A DNA stretch of 60,071 nucleotides from JAEDES01 sp045649455 (GCA_045649455.1 JAZRPV010000044.1:1-60071), one strand, 5' to 3'. Positions 16,306 through 25,100 are shown, numbered from the stretch's first letter. Translations and numbers: made by a program. The notes: generated by a model from the sequence alone, not told the origin.

Positions 16306-16935
16306 TTAATTAATTTCAACAACACTAGTACGTGACACTATGTCATGTAATCCTCTCTTGTCTTTTCTAAACATAACCATACATACACATATAATCATAA
16401 TAATTGATTGAACACTTTCAAATAATAAAGTTCCATAAAAATATGCAGACGAACTTGCAAAAACCATTAATGCAAATCCTACAACACTATAGAAAATACC
16501 ATCAATAATAAATGTTCTTAAAATCATTTGATTAGTAGTAAGTACTTCATCATTTGATTTTACACAAATACCAAACATACTTTTTCCAAGAGTTTGGCCT
16601 TTATTATATAACTGAAATACAATAAAATAAAGCATTTTCATAATAATAGTTATAAAAGTAAGAGTTCCATTTAATTTAGCAACCTGATAATTTATACTTT
16701 CACTTTCACCTAAAAAAGTCATTTCATCTATTTTATTATTTAAATAATCTTCAGTAACTTCAGTCATATTTTTATTCAATTTATCAATTGATTTTGCATC
16801 AATAAAAGGTAAGGCTATTAATGATGCAAGAAATGACACAATTAAAATATCAATGAAATATGCACATATACGTTTTCGAAAAGATGCCTTCTTATCTTTT
16901 TGTTTGCCATCTTTGTCATCTTTATCTTGTTCCAT
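16306..16935 (-). CDS. RDD family membrane protein
   Basis: The RDD domain starts FRKRICAYFIDILIVSFL with the Arg and the two Asp positions, and GQTLGKSMFGICV is the second family motif. Four hydrophobic segments are visible in 209 residues, after a charged N-terminus (EQDKDDKDGKQKDKK). The function of the family is not settled; some members exchange sodium. It overlaps dusB by 14 bp and lies 22 bp before lysS, so it is translated in the same operon. Confidence 0.85.
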   Translation of the reverse strand: MEQDKDDKDGKQKDKKASFRKRICAYFIDILIVSFLASLIALPFIDAKSIDKLNKNMTEVTEDYLNNKIDEMTFLGESESINYQVAKLNGTLTFITIIMKMLYFIVFQLYNKGQTLGKSMFGICVKSNDEVLTTNQMILRTFIIDGIFYSVVGFALMVFASSSAYFYGTLLFESVQSIIMIICVCMVMFRKDKRGLHDIVSRTSVVEIN

Positions 16936-17905
16936 TTAGTCCCTCCTTAAATTCATTTAATATATCGATTATATCATGAATATTAGAAGTTTGATATATT
17001 TTATTTTTAACAACATTAGCATCTTTAATACCTTTGAAATACCAACCTATATGATTTCGTATTTCTAAACAAGCAGTTTTTTCATTTTTTACTTCTTTTA
17101 AATTATCTAAATGTTTTAAACACATATCAATTCTATCTAAAGGACTTACTTCTTCTAACTCTTTTCCTTCCAATAAATTAATAGCATTTTTTATTAACCA
17201 AGGATTTCCTAAAATACCTCTTCCAATCATAACTGCATCACAAGAAGTTTCATCTAACATACGAACTACATCTTCTGGAGTTTTAACATCACCATTTCCA
17301 ATTACAGGAATATTAACAGCCTCTTTAACCGCCTTAATTACACTCCAGTCAGCTTTTCCACTATAACCTTGACTTCTTGTTCTCGGATGAACACAAATAG
17401 CGCTAGCACCAGCTTTTTCTATTGTTTTAGCAACTTCAACTGCATTAATACTATTATTATCCCATCCACTTCTAATTTTAACTGTAACAGGAATTGGAAC
17501 AGATTCAACTACAGCTTTAACAATATCATATATCTTTTCAGGATTCTTTAACAAAGCAGAACCAGCTTGAGCTCTAACTGCAACTTTAGGAACTGGACAT
17601 CCCATATTTATATCTATAATATCTGGTTTCATATTTTCATATATATATTTAGCAGCTGCAACAAAACTTTCTTTATCACTACCGAAAATTTGTTGAACAA
17701 TAGGACGTTCTTCTTCAGTCATATAAAGCATATCAATAGTCTTTTGATTATTATAAAAAATAGCCTTATCGCTAACCATTTCTGCATATATTAATCCACA
17801 ACCCATTTCTTTACAAATTCTTCTAAATGCAGAATTACAAATACCAGCCATAGGAGCTAAAACTATTTTATTAGCAATTTTAACATTTCCAATACTCCAT
17901 TCCAT
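16922..17905 (-). CDS. dusB: tRNA-dihydrouridine synthase, DusB type
   Basis: FMN-dependent reductase that makes dihydrouridine in tRNA. KIVLAPMAGICNSAFRRICKEMG and the catalytic-cysteine motif DINMGCPVPKV are present, followed by SALLKNPEKI, the GNGDVKTPEDV phosphate-binding loop and MIGRGILGNPW. The length of 327 residues is normal. A promoter at 17929-17957 serves the unit dusB-RDD-lysS. Confidence 0.95.
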   Translation of the reverse strand: MEWSIGNVKIANKIVLAPMAGICNSAFRRICKEMGCGLIYAEMVSDKAIFYNNQKTIDMLYMTEEERPIVQQIFGSDKESFVAAAKYIYENMKPDIIDINMGCPVPKVAVRAQAGSALLKNPEKIYDIVKAVVESVPIPVTVKIRSGWDNNSINAVEVAKTIEKAGASAICVHPRTRSQGYSGKADWSVIKAVKEAVNIPVIGNGDVKTPEDVVRMLDETSCDAVMIGRGILGNPWLIKNAINLLEGKELEEVSPLDRIDMCLKHLDNLKEVKNEKTACLEIRNHIGWYFKGIKDANVVKNKIYQTSNIHDIIDILNEFKEGLNGTR

Positions 17906-17928
17906 ATAATCCCCTCCAAAGTAAGCAT

Positions 17929-17957
17929 ATTATATAATAAATATACCAAAAGAACAA
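17929..17957 (-). promoter_or_regulatory. promoter for dusB-RDD-lysS
   Basis: TTGTTC (17952-17957) and TATAAT (17929-17934) are spaced by 17 bp, 23 bp upstream of the dusB start. Confidence 0.65.
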
Positions 17958-17983
17958 GAAAAAAAGAATGACCAAGTCATTCT
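17956..17983 (-). terminator. terminator after mscL
   Basis: AGAATGAC pairs with GTCATTCT around a three-base loop and is followed by a run of U on the minus strand. Confidence 0.88.
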
Positions 17984-17988
17984 AATTT

Positions 17989-18417
17989 CTATTTTTTCTT
18001 CTTTAATAAATCCCTAATTTCTTCAAGTAATAAAACCTCATCACTCTTCTTAGGTTCTTCTTTTTTCTCTTCCTTAACTTCTTCTTTTTTCTTTAACTTT
18101 TCAAATAATTTAACCATCATAAAAATTGAAAACGAAATGATTAAAAAGTCAATAATAGTTTGAATAAAATTACCATATAAAATAGAAGCATCTCCTACTT
18201 TAATACTTAATTCAGTAAAATCTAATCCACCAAGTAATACTCCAATTAAAGGCATTAGCATATCATTTACTAAACTAGTAACAATTTTACCAAAAGCACC
18301 TCCAACAATAACCCCGACAGCCATATCTACAACATTACCACGAGATATAAACTTTTTAAAATCAGACGCACTCTTTTTAATCTTTTCTAATTCTTTAACA
18401 TCTTTTTTCTTAGCCAT
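17989..18417 (-). CDS. mscL: large-conductance mechanosensitive channel
   Basis: Homopentameric channel that opens at high membrane tension. FKKFISRGNVVDMAVGVIVGGAFGKIVTSLVNDMLMPLIG is the characteristic N-terminal helix and TM1 (given here as one known signature, residues 20-59), and a second helix (IIDFLIISFSIFMMVKLFEKL) follows the periplasmic loop. The C-terminal tail is Lys/Glu-rich. The gene is monocistronic with promoter and terminator. Length 142. Confidence 0.96.
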   Translation of the reverse strand: MAKKKDVKELEKIKKSASDFKKFISRGNVVDMAVGVIVGGAFGKIVTSLVNDMLMPLIGVLLGGLDFTELSIKVGDASILYGNFIQTIIDFLIISFSIFMMVKLFEKLKKKEEVKEEKKEEPKKSDEVLLLEEIRDLLKKKK

Positions 18418-18446
18418 AATTCACCTCTATAAAATAATTTAATTTT

Positions 18447-18474
18447 ATTATAACAACATATATTATTAAATCAA
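18447..18474 (-). promoter_or_regulatory. promoter for mscL
   Basis: TTGATT (18469-18474), a 16-bp spacer and TATAAT (18447-18452) with TG one base upstream of the -10. It overlaps the ftsH terminator. Confidence 0.65.
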
Positions 18475-18504
18475 GAAAAAAGAGCTTATTTATTAAGCTC
18501 TTTT
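18472..18504 (-). terminator. terminator overlapping the end of ftsH
   Basis: AAAAGAGCTTA pairs with TAAGCTCTTTT, followed by TTCTTG on the minus strand; it begins in the last ftsH codons. Confidence 0.85.
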
Positions 18505-20444
18505 AATATTTCTGCTTTAGTTTTTCTATCGTAATCTTCGATATTCTTTTCTTTAGCCATGTCTCTTAATTTAGTAATTGATAAAGATTCTAAATTTTCT
18601 TCATCTTCAGCAGGCATTTCACCATGCTCTACTAAATATTCAATTTGTTCTTTTGTTAATGTTTCATATTCTAATAAAGTTTCAGCTATTAATTTTAATA
18701 AATCTTTATTTTTCTTAATAATATCTGTAGCTTTCTTATGACAATCATTAACAATTCTTCTAATTTCCATATCAATTTCATGAGCAACTTCATTTGAGAA
18801 GTGTTGAGACTTATTATAATCTCTTCCTAAGAATACACTTCCAGCTTGTTGTTCAAATTGAAGAGGTCCTAAATCACTCATACCATATTCAGTAACCATA
18901 CTACGAGCAATTTTAGTAGCCTTTTCAAAGTCGTTATGAGCTCCAGTAGTAATTTCATCAAAAGTGATTTCTTCAGCTGTTCTACCACCTAATAAACCAG
19001 TAATTTGGTCAAGTAAATCAGATTTTGTAGAACATAATTTTTCTTCTTTAGGTACCATCATATTATATCCACCAGCAGAACCTCTAGGAATAATAGTAAC
19101 CTTTTGAACTACGTTAGCATTTGCAAGTTTTAAACCAATAACAGCATGCCCTGCTTCATGGTAAGCAACTAACTTACGATCGTTTTCACTATATTTATGA
19201 GAAACTTTAGCAGGTCCCATAAGAACTCTATCTGTAGCTTCATCAATTTCACTCATAGTAATTTCATCTTTATCACGTCTTACAGCAAGTAATGCAGCTT
19301 CATTTAGTAAGTTTTCTAAGTCAGCTCCACTAAATCCAGGAGTACGTTTTGCTAAATTCTTTAATGTAATACCTTCAGCAAGAGTCTTGTTCTTAGCATG
19401 AACACCAAGAATCTCTTCACGACCTTTAACATCAGGTAAATTAACAGTAACTTGTCTATCGAATCTTCCTGGACGAAGTAATGCAGGATCTAATACGTCA
19501 GGTCTATTTGTAGCAGCAATAATGATAATTCCTTCATTAGCTCCAAATCCATCCATTTCAGTAAGTAATTGGTTAAGTGTTTGTTCACGTTCATCATGTC
19601 CTCCACCTAAACCAGTACCTCTTTGACGTCCTACTGCATCAATTTCATCAATAAAGATTAAACAAGGTGCATTTCTTTTTGCTTGTTGGAACATATCTCT
19701 AACACGAGAAGCACCAACACCTACGAATAATTCTACGAAATCAGAACCACTGATAAAGTAGAATGGAACATCAGCTTCTCCAGCAACTGCTTTTGCAAGT
19801 AATGTTTTACCAGTACCAGGAGGACCAAATAATAATACTCCTTTAGGAATTCTAGCACCTAATTTTTGGAATTTCTTTGGATTCTTTAAGAAATCAATAA
19901 GTTCAGCAACTTCTTCTTTTTCTTCTTTTAATCCAGCAACATCTTTAAATGTAACTTTATTTTGATCAATAACAAGTTTTGCTCTACTCTTTCCAAAATC
20001 CATTGAATTTTTATTTCCAGCAACTTGTCTATTAATAATAAAGAATGCACCAGCTATTATAATAACAAATGGTAAAATTTCTAACACAATAATTAAGAAT
20101 GATGATGAATCAGGATCATCTTCTGCAACTAATTTAAAATTATATTTTTCACTTGCAGTAATAATCTTCTTCATAACTTCATCACTTAATGGTAACTTAG
20201 CCATGAAATATTCATTTTCTTCATATCCTTTTAATTTTCCAGTTGCTTCATAAGTATAACCAGTAACTCTAGTAACAACTTCTAATTCAGTAATTTTTCC
20301 ATTATTCATTTCTTCAATAAATTCATTATATGTTAACACTGTAACATCTTGATTAGCTACATTGAAGAAATAAAACATACCTAACATTATTATTCCAATA
20401 AATAAGTAAGGTAATAATCCTCTTTTTACAGTTCTCTTATCCAT
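18486..20444 (-). CDS. ftsH: ATP-dependent zinc metalloprotease FtsH with SAP/Rho-N-like tail
   Basis: Two N-terminal transmembrane helices (about residues 10-28 and 116-137) flank an extracytoplasmic domain. The AAA domain has Walker A GPPGTGKT (about 207-214), Walker B CLIFIDEIDA and the second region of homology, and the protease domain has HEAGH. The last 30 residues (SITKLRDMAKEKNIEDYD, KTKAEILKEL) look like a SAP or Rho N-terminal helix-extended-loop-helix motif, which I do not know from typical FtsH. It follows tilS by 18 bp; the hprT gene usually between them is missing. Confidence 0.96.
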   Translation of the reverse strand: MDKRTVKRGLLPYLFIGIIMLGMFYFFNVANQDVTVLTYNEFIEEMNNGKITELEVVTRVTGYTYEATGKLKGYEENEYFMAKLPLSDEVMKKIITASEKYNFKLVAEDDPDSSSFLIIVLEILPFVIIIAGAFFIINRQVAGNKNSMDFGKSRAKLVIDQNKVTFKDVAGLKEEKEEVAELIDFLKNPKKFQKLGARIPKGVLLFGPPGTGKTLLAKAVAGEADVPFYFISGSDFVELFVGVGASRVRDMFQQAKRNAPCLIFIDEIDAVGRQRGTGLGGGHDEREQTLNQLLTEMDGFGANEGIIIIAATNRPDVLDPALLRPGRFDRQVTVNLPDVKGREEILGVHAKNKTLAEGITLKNLAKRTPGFSGADLENLLNEAALLAVRRDKDEITMSEIDEATDRVLMGPAKVSHKYSENDRKLVAYHEAGHAVIGLKLANANVVQKVTIIPRGSAGGYNMMVPKEEKLCSTKSDLLDQITGLLGGRTAEEITFDEITTGAHNDFEKATKIARSMVTEYGMSDLGPLQFEQQAGSVFLGRDYNKSQHFSNEVAHEIDMEIRRIVNDCHKKATDIIKKNKDLLKLIAETLLEYETLTKEQIEYLVEHGEMPAEDEENLESLSITKLRDMAKEKNIEDYDRKTKAEILKELNK

Positions 20445-20462
20445 GTATTTTATATTCCCTCC

Positions 20463-21776
20463 TTAACTGTACTTCAACACAATATCATAACTATCTACTT
20501 TTTTCTTATCATATTTAGATTTCTTTATACCAGGAATCCAAACAATATTACCTTTAGAATCTAATACTATTGGCCAAGAATCTCTAGTCTCAAGTTTTAT
20601 TTTTTTATCTATAAAAATATCTTTAACTTTCTTCGACCCATTCATACCCTTAACATACATCTTATCTCCAAATTTTCTTGTTCTAACAATTAAAGGTAAC
20701 GTAATTTCATTACTATCAAGACGACAAATAAAATTACTATTATCAGAACAATCATCAATTCTTTCAATAACATGATTATTAGGTAATAAAACATAGTTAT
20801 TAAATTCTATTTCATAACTAGTTATTTCATCAGTTTCTCTTCTTAATTCTAACATATTATAACTCTTAATAGCAACAACCTCATTAGGTAAATTAATAAA
20901 ACTATTCGACTTATTACTACTAATTAAATTTAAAATTAATTCAATATGTTTATCATTAACTAAAATCAAGTCATCCTGATAAAATTCACTAAGTAAATAG
21001 TATAAAATTTCTTTTTGAATATAACTATCTTCTAAAACAAACTTATCTAAATTTATTTTATTATTTTCAAAGACACGATCAATCGCTTTATTACGACTTT
21101 TCTCGATAAATTTACTTGCTTCATCTAAAGTCTCACTAAATTTTAATACTTTATTATGAACATTAACTTCCTCTTCTTTTAAGAATGGAATTAAATACTT
21201 ACGATATCTATTTCTAGTATATTTATCTTTATCATTTGAACTATCCACATAATATTTAACATTATTTTCGTTAGCATAATCTTCTAATTCTTTCTTAGTA
21301 AAGTGAATTAATGGTCTTACTATCTTGTAATTACCCATATCAACAACTTCTTTAAATCCACTATAACCATTTAAATTAGAACCTCTAACTATTCTCATCA
21401 TAACAGTTTCAATTAAATCATCACCATGATGAGCAGTCATTAAATAATTACCATCATATTTATGAATTAAATTTTCAAAAAAATTATATCTTATATTTCT
21501 AGCTTCATTATGAAAATTATCATCACCATATTCTTCAATAACCATCGATTCAAATACTAAATTATTATCAACACAATATTGTTTTAAATATTCAGCTTCT
21601 TCATAACTTTCTTTACGAACATTATGATTAACATGTGCCACTACTAATTGTAAATTGTACTTATCACGTACTTTTAACAACATATCAACTAGTGACATTG
21701 AATCTGGTCCAGAAGAACATCCAATAACAATTGTATCGTTATTTGAAAACTCAAATACTTCATCAATCTTAATCAT
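20463..21776 (-). CDS. tilS: tRNA(Ile)-lysidine synthetase
   Basis: The enzyme converts the CAU anticodon wobble cytidine of tRNA-Ile to lysidine so that it reads AUA. The N-type ATP pyrophosphatase loop reads IGCSSGPDSMS, with Ser replacing one Gly of the usual SGGPDS. TAHHGDDLIETVMMRIVRGS and GFKEV match the family, and a C-terminal TilS domain follows (LPLIVRTRKFGDKM). 437 residues. It is expected to be needed here, because AUA is a frequent Ile codon in this AT-rich DNA. Confidence 0.94.
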   Translation of the reverse strand: MIKIDEVFEFSNNDTIVIGCSSGPDSMSLVDMLLKVRDKYNLQLVVAHVNHNVRKESYEEAEYLKQYCVDNNLVFESMVIEEYGDDNFHNEARNIRYNFFENLIHKYDGNYLMTAHHGDDLIETVMMRIVRGSNLNGYSGFKEVVDMGNYKIVRPLIHFTKKELEDYANENNVKYYVDSSNDKDKYTRNRYRKYLIPFLKEEEVNVHNKVLKFSETLDEASKFIEKSRNKAIDRVFENNKINLDKFVLEDSYIQKEILYYLLSEFYQDDLILVNDKHIELILNLISSNKSNSFINLPNEVVAIKSYNMLELRRETDEITSYEIEFNNYVLLPNNHVIERIDDCSDNSNFICRLDSNEITLPLIVRTRKFGDKMYVKGMNGSKKVKDIFIDKKIKLETRDSWPIVLDSKGNIVWIPGIKKSKYDKKKVDSYDIVLKYS

Positions 21777-21811
21777 ATATCCTCCTCATTAGAGCCAATA
21801 AATATTATAAC

Positions 21812-21842
21812 AAAAAAAGAGAAAAATTCATAACTATTTCTC
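21812..21842 (-). terminator. probable terminator after divIC
   Basis: GAGAAA and TTTCTC form a short stem with a long loop around the stop codon, followed by a run of U. It is weaker than the other terminators here. Confidence 0.5.
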
Positions 21843-22163
21843 AGGTATTTTTATTATAAATTCTCCATCTTTAGAATACAAATACTTTTCCCTTGCATAT
21901 CTTGCCACATAATCTGGATCTTGTAATTTATCCGCATCTAATTTTAGTTCATCTTCCTTCTCTTTTAAATAAGATAATTCTTCTTCTAATTGTTTCTTTT
22001 CACGATATTTATCAAATATTTCAACCCAATATTTCCCAATGGTAAATACAGTCACAAGAATAATGATAATACTACCAATACCTAAAAATAAAAATCTTCT
22101 GGTCTTTTTCACTTTACTTTTAGTAGTTTTTTTACTAGTTGTTTTCACATTACTCTTAGACAT
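21834..22163 (-). CDS. divIC: cell-division protein DivIC/FtsB family
   Basis: Small bitopic septum protein. A Lys/Thr-rich cytoplasmic N-terminus (KTTSKKTTKSKVKKTRR) precedes one transmembrane helix (FLFLGIGSIIIILVTVFTI) and a coiled coil (REKKQLEEELSYLKEKEDELK). It ends with the DPDYVARYAREKYLYSKDGEFIIKIP motif typical of DivIC (residues about 82-107). The start is ATG at 22161-22163, with the AGGTGA site 5 bases upstream. It follows yabP-yabQ as in B. subtilis. Confidence 0.92.
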   Translation of the reverse strand: MSKSNVKTTSKKTTKSKVKKTRRFLFLGIGSIIIILVTVFTIGKYWVEIFDKYREKKQLEEELSYLKEKEDELKLDADKLQDPDYVARYAREKYLYSKDGEFIIKIPEK

Positions 22164-22234
22164 AATATTCACCTACCTTATCACAATATATTATATAGTA
22201 ATTAAAACAAACAAACAATAAAACTACTTTACAT

Positions 22235-22504
22235 TTACTTATCTTTGACACAATTTAACAGAAATAAACTAGAAATTACTCCCAAAATAATCATAAATAA
22301 AAAATATAAATGAATAATTCCATTATTAATAAATAGTAAAAAGAAGAAATATAAGAAAGAAAAAAACATCACATAAAAAAAGGAATATAAAATACTCCAT
22401 TTATAAAAAAATAAAATCTTTCTAAAAAAGAATAATCCACATCCAAAAACAAAACCAAATATAAAGGAATAAATCAAAGAATATATTTGAATATTCAAAC
22501 TCAT
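22235..22504 (-). CDS. yabQ: YabQ-like spore cortex membrane protein
   Basis: The 89-residue protein is almost entirely hydrophobic, with about three transmembrane segments (IYSFIFGFVFGCGLFFFRKIL; FFYVMFFSFLYFFFLLF; LYFLFMIILGVISSLFLL). Sequence alone would not name it. Its start overlaps the yabP stop (ATGA) and divIC follows, exactly the yabP-yabQ-divIC order of spore formers, where YabQ is needed for cortex formation in the outer forespore membrane. The call rests mostly on context. Confidence 0.75.
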   Translation of the reverse strand: MSLNIQIYSLIYSFIFGFVFGCGLFFFRKILFFYKWSILYSFFYVMFFSFLYFFFLLFINNGIIHLYFLFMIILGVISSLFLLNCVKDK

Positions 22505-22791
22505 TTAAATAACCTACTAAATATACTTTCTTCTTTTTCTTTTTTAGAACTTTCTTCTACATAATTAATACTATTAACTAGCCCTTTAATAGAAACATTA
22601 CCAGATAAAGTATCTAATTTAACTAGTTCTAATCCTTCTCCTTTTACTATCATAAATCCCATTATAGTCTCTAAAATAAATTGATTATTGTCGAAATTTT
22701 CAATTTTCTTAACTCCTGTAATAACTAAATTCTTTCTTTCAAGTAAACTAATACTATGATTATAATTATTAATACTATTATCTTTATCCAT
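22501..22791 (-). CDS. yabP: sporulation protein YabP
   Basis: The YabP/YqfC family features are clear: HSISLLERKNLVITGVKKIENFD, then FILETIMGFMIVKGEGLELVKLD and LSGNVSIKGLVNSINY. The 96-residue protein is mother-cell expressed in B. subtilis and required for cortex assembly. A GGAGG site precedes the ATG. It is the first gene of yabP-yabQ, downstream of the spoVG terminator. Confidence 0.92.
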   Translation of the reverse strand: MDKDNSINNYNHSISLLERKNLVITGVKKIENFDNNQFILETIMGFMIVKGEGLELVKLDTLSGNVSIKGLVNSINYVEESSKKEKEESIFSRLFK

Positions 22792-22836
22792 ATAAATCCT
22801 CCAATAAAATATATGATAAAGATTATTTTTTAGAAC

Positions 22837-22858
22837 AAAAAAAGATGCATAAGCATCT
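22837..22858 (-). terminator. terminator after spoVG
   Basis: AGATGC and GCATCT form a six-bp stem with a four-base loop, followed by a U run. Confidence 0.8.
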
Positions 22859-22866
22859 AATTTTTA

Positions 22867-23139
22867 CTATTCTTCTTCACCTTCTGGAGCTGTTTTGTAA
22901 GCTTCTAGAATTGATTCTTCAAACATAGCGCGAACTTCAGGATTAATTGGATGAGCGATATCACGGTAACCACCTGTAGCTGTCTTTCGGCTAGGCATAG
23001 CTATAAATAGTCCGTTATCTCCTTCAATTATACGAATATCATGTACTGCAAAGCTATCATCAAGTAATACTGATGCAATTCCCTTCATACGAGAACCTTC
23101 TTTTTCAATTTTACGTACATTTACAGATGTAATTTTCAT
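22867..23139 (-). CDS. spoVG: SpoVG, RNA-binding regulatory protein
   Basis: MKITSVNVRKIEKEGSRMKGIASVLLDD is diagnostic (residues 1-28), as is IAMPSRKTATGGYRDIAHPI. SpoVG affects septation and cortex formation in Bacillus and binds RNA in other Firmicutes. The start was set at the second ATG, 8 bases after GGGAGG; the first ATG is only two bases from it. The length of 90 residues is normal. The gene is monocistronic. Confidence 0.96.
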   Translation of the reverse strand: MKITSVNVRKIEKEGSRMKGIASVLLDDSFAVHDIRIIEGDNGLFIAMPSRKTATGGYRDIAHPINPEVRAMFEESILEAYKTAPEGEEE

Positions 23140-23235
23140 GAACATTTCCTCCCTTTTAAAGTATAATAACTTTATACATTAATTTTATACCAAAAACCTT
23201 GAAATTGCAACATTTTTTAATAGTCTAGCCTTATC

Positions 23236-23445
23236 CTATAATATTTCTAAATTACCAATTAATAAATCACTATAACAAAAACTTTTTAAAACTCCATTAC
23301 TATCCAAAATTGTAAATATAACTGGATAAATTCCAACAATTTTTCCAGTAAATTCTTCAAGCATATTTCTAGAACCATGAAAAACAAAATTTCTCTCAAT
23401 ATCTAAGTTTTCCATAACAATATCTTTAACTTTATCAATCATCAT
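23236..23445 (-). CDS. veg: Veg family protein
   Basis: The 69-residue protein matches Veg (DUF1021): VKDIVMENLDIERNFVFHG, then FTGKIVGIYPVIFTILDSNG and SFCYSDLLIGNLEI. In B. subtilis veg follows yabG and influences biofilm genes. Here its ATG overlaps the yabG stop, so the two should be translationally coupled. Confidence 0.85.
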   Translation of the reverse strand: MMIDKVKDIVMENLDIERNFVFHGSRNMLEEFTGKIVGIYPVIFTILDSNGVLKSFCYSDLLIGNLEIL

Positions 23446-24203
23446 CTGGGATACCCCACATACATAGTTCCATTAGTAATAATTCCACCAATACCTTCAC
23501 TACCATACTTAGTCTTTTCAAGTATTTCAATCAAATTAATACTTTTATTTTTATCAGATAAAGCTAAAGAAGAAGCAACTATTGCCGGATCTAAAGCATG
23601 TATATTAATACGTTTAGGACTAGAAGCAAAATTTGCTCCTGCTTTAATCAAAGCTTCATAATTAGATTGACAAGCTCCCGCAATAATAATTAATTTATCC
23701 TGACTCTTTTCGTACTTACGCGCTTCCCTAACACAAGTAATAAAATTATCAGTATTCTGATATTCATCTCCCCTAGAATAAAAAGCATCATGACCAGTAA
23801 CAACTACAATATCAGGATTATATTCTTCTAATAAAGACTTAATCTTAGAAGGCATATCATTTTCATTTAAACAAATACCATTAGCTTTAATATTCATCTC
23901 TTTATAAAAATTCATACATCGATCTAAATACTCATCATCACCATCAATATGTAAAACACTTCCAGGAATATAAAAATAAGTAGAACGATCAAGTCTCATT
24001 TTACTTACATTTTCTTTAATAATATCTAAATCACTACTTGAAGTAACACTACTCTTCATTAAATCTTTAACAGGAGCATCAGCAAACAATCTAACATCAA
24101 CCCCTTTTAAAAATACAACTTCCGGATTTATATCAACAATTCTAAATAAAATATCATGTTTATAAGATATTCTAGTAACCAAATCTCCTATTTTATAATT
24201 CAT
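23442..24203 (-). CDS. yabG: sporulation-specific peptidase YabG
   Basis: YabG trims spore-coat proteins late in sporulation and, in clostridia, processes germination proteases. The sequence shows the family blocks IGDLVTRISYKHDILFRI, VLHIDGDDEYLDRCMNFYKE, PDIVVVTGHDAF and IIIAGACQSNYEALIKAGANFASSPKRINIHALDP (residues about 171-206). The length of 253 is slightly short. It pairs with veg downstream as in Bacillus. Confidence 0.94.
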   Translation of the reverse strand: MNYKIGDLVTRISYKHDILFRIVDINPEVVFLKGVDVRLFADAPVKDLMKSSVTSSSDLDIIKENVSKMRLDRSTYFYIPGSVLHIDGDDEYLDRCMNFYKEMNIKANGICLNENDMPSKIKSLLEEYNPDIVVVTGHDAFYSRGDEYQNTDNFITCVREARKYEKSQDKLIIIAGACQSNYEALIKAGANFASSPKRINIHALDPAIVASSLALSDKNKSINLIEILEKTKYGSEGIGGIITNGTMYVGYPR

Positions 24204-24231
24204 ATAATCACCAATAAATTATATGAACCAA

Positions 24232-24258
24232 AATAAAAAAAAGAACCTTAGTTCTTTT
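24232..24258 (-). terminator. terminator after the Nudix-type regulator
   Basis: AAAAGAAC and GTTCTTTT form an 8-bp stem with a four-base loop, with U residues following on the minus strand. Confidence 0.85.
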
Positions 24259-25066
24259 TATATCTAAATAATGCTGACGGTCTATGACCTTCTCCACCTT
24301 GAACATGTTCAGTCTTTTCAACTTTATCCGCAATAATTCTTCTAAAGGCAGGCGCAAGTAACTTCTTATTTAAAATAACTTCATATACTTGTTGTAAATC
24401 ACCTAAAGAAAATAATTCGGGCATCATATTAAATACAACATCAGTATAACCAATCTTATTTTTCAGTCTTTCAATACCAGCCCAAATTACAACAGGATGA
24501 TCAAATGCTAAAGAATCATTTTCAATCACTGAAAATTTATATCTATCAGTAGTTTTATTTCTTAAAGTTTTACCTATTTTAAATTTAATTGTTTCACTAC
24601 CATTATCAAGAATAACCAATACATCATCTTTTTCTTCAAAATATGTAATATTAAACCAAGATGCATTACTATTTAACTTATCCTTTAATCTATCCTTATC
24701 AACTAAAGCCATATAAGTAGTAGACACAACTCTCATGCGAGGATCTCTATTAATTGATCCATATGTATATAATTGTTCTAAATAAATATCTTTTAAATTA
24801 GTTTCCCTTTCAAGAATTCTTACTGGACAGTCTTCAAGTTCTTCATGAACATCTAAAAATCCACCAGGTAAACACCATTTATCTTTAAATGGATAATCAT
24901 CTCTTTTAACTAATAAAACACTCATATACTTCTTACTAGATTTACGATAATTTTCATGTTCTTCATCACTAATACTTAATATCAATATATCTGTAGTCAT
25001 ACTAAGTCTTTCATAATCATCTGGATTATATGCCTTTAAAAATTCTTCTTCACTTTTATACAACAT
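24248..25066 (-). CDS. NrtR-like regulator: degenerate Nudix domain plus winged helix
   Basis: The N-terminal half is a Nudix fold (WCLPGGFLDVHEELEDC, residues 65-80). In the Nudix box the positions for REUxEExGU read RILERETNL (83-91): two catalytic Glu are Ile84 and Arg87 and the Gly is Asn90, so hydrolysis is unlikely. The C-terminal part (FSLGDLQQVYEVILNKKLLAPAFRRII) matches the winged-helix DNA-binding domain of NrtR, the Nudix-related regulator of NAD metabolism. A NAD operon lies about 2.5 kb upstream with three palindromes at its promoter, and a weaker copy covers this gene's own start codon. The regulon assignment is inference. Confidence 0.82.
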   Translation of the reverse strand: MLYKSEEEFLKAYNPDDYERLSMTTDILILSISDEEHENYRKSSKKYMSVLLVKRDDYPFKDKWCLPGGFLDVHEELEDCPVRILERETNLKDIYLEQLYTYGSINRDPRMRVVSTTYMALVDKDRLKDKLNSNASWFNITYFEEKDDVLVILDNGSETIKFKIGKTLRNKTTDRYKFSVIENDSLAFDHPVVIWAGIERLKNKIGYTDVVFNMMPELFSLGDLQQVYEVILNKKLLAPAFRRIIADKVEKTEHVQGGEGHRPSALFRYKKN

Positions 25067-25074
25067 GTTAATAA
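25054..25074 (-). promoter_or_regulatory. candidate fourth NAD-regulator operator at the regulator's start codon
   Basis: The 21 bp starting TTATTAACATGTTGT match the consensus of the three pncA-promoter palindromes at 17 of 21 positions; the left half is exact. It overlaps the ATG, suggesting autorepression. The right half is weak, so chance similarity in AT-rich DNA is possible. Confidence 0.45.
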
Positions 25075-25100
25075 CACCTCATAATTATCATAACACAAAA

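Noticed and set aside
23146..23235. Sigma-H promoter upstream of spoVG
   Set aside because: AT-rich -10-like sequences are present, but no convincing pair of sigma-H hexamers could be identified by eye.
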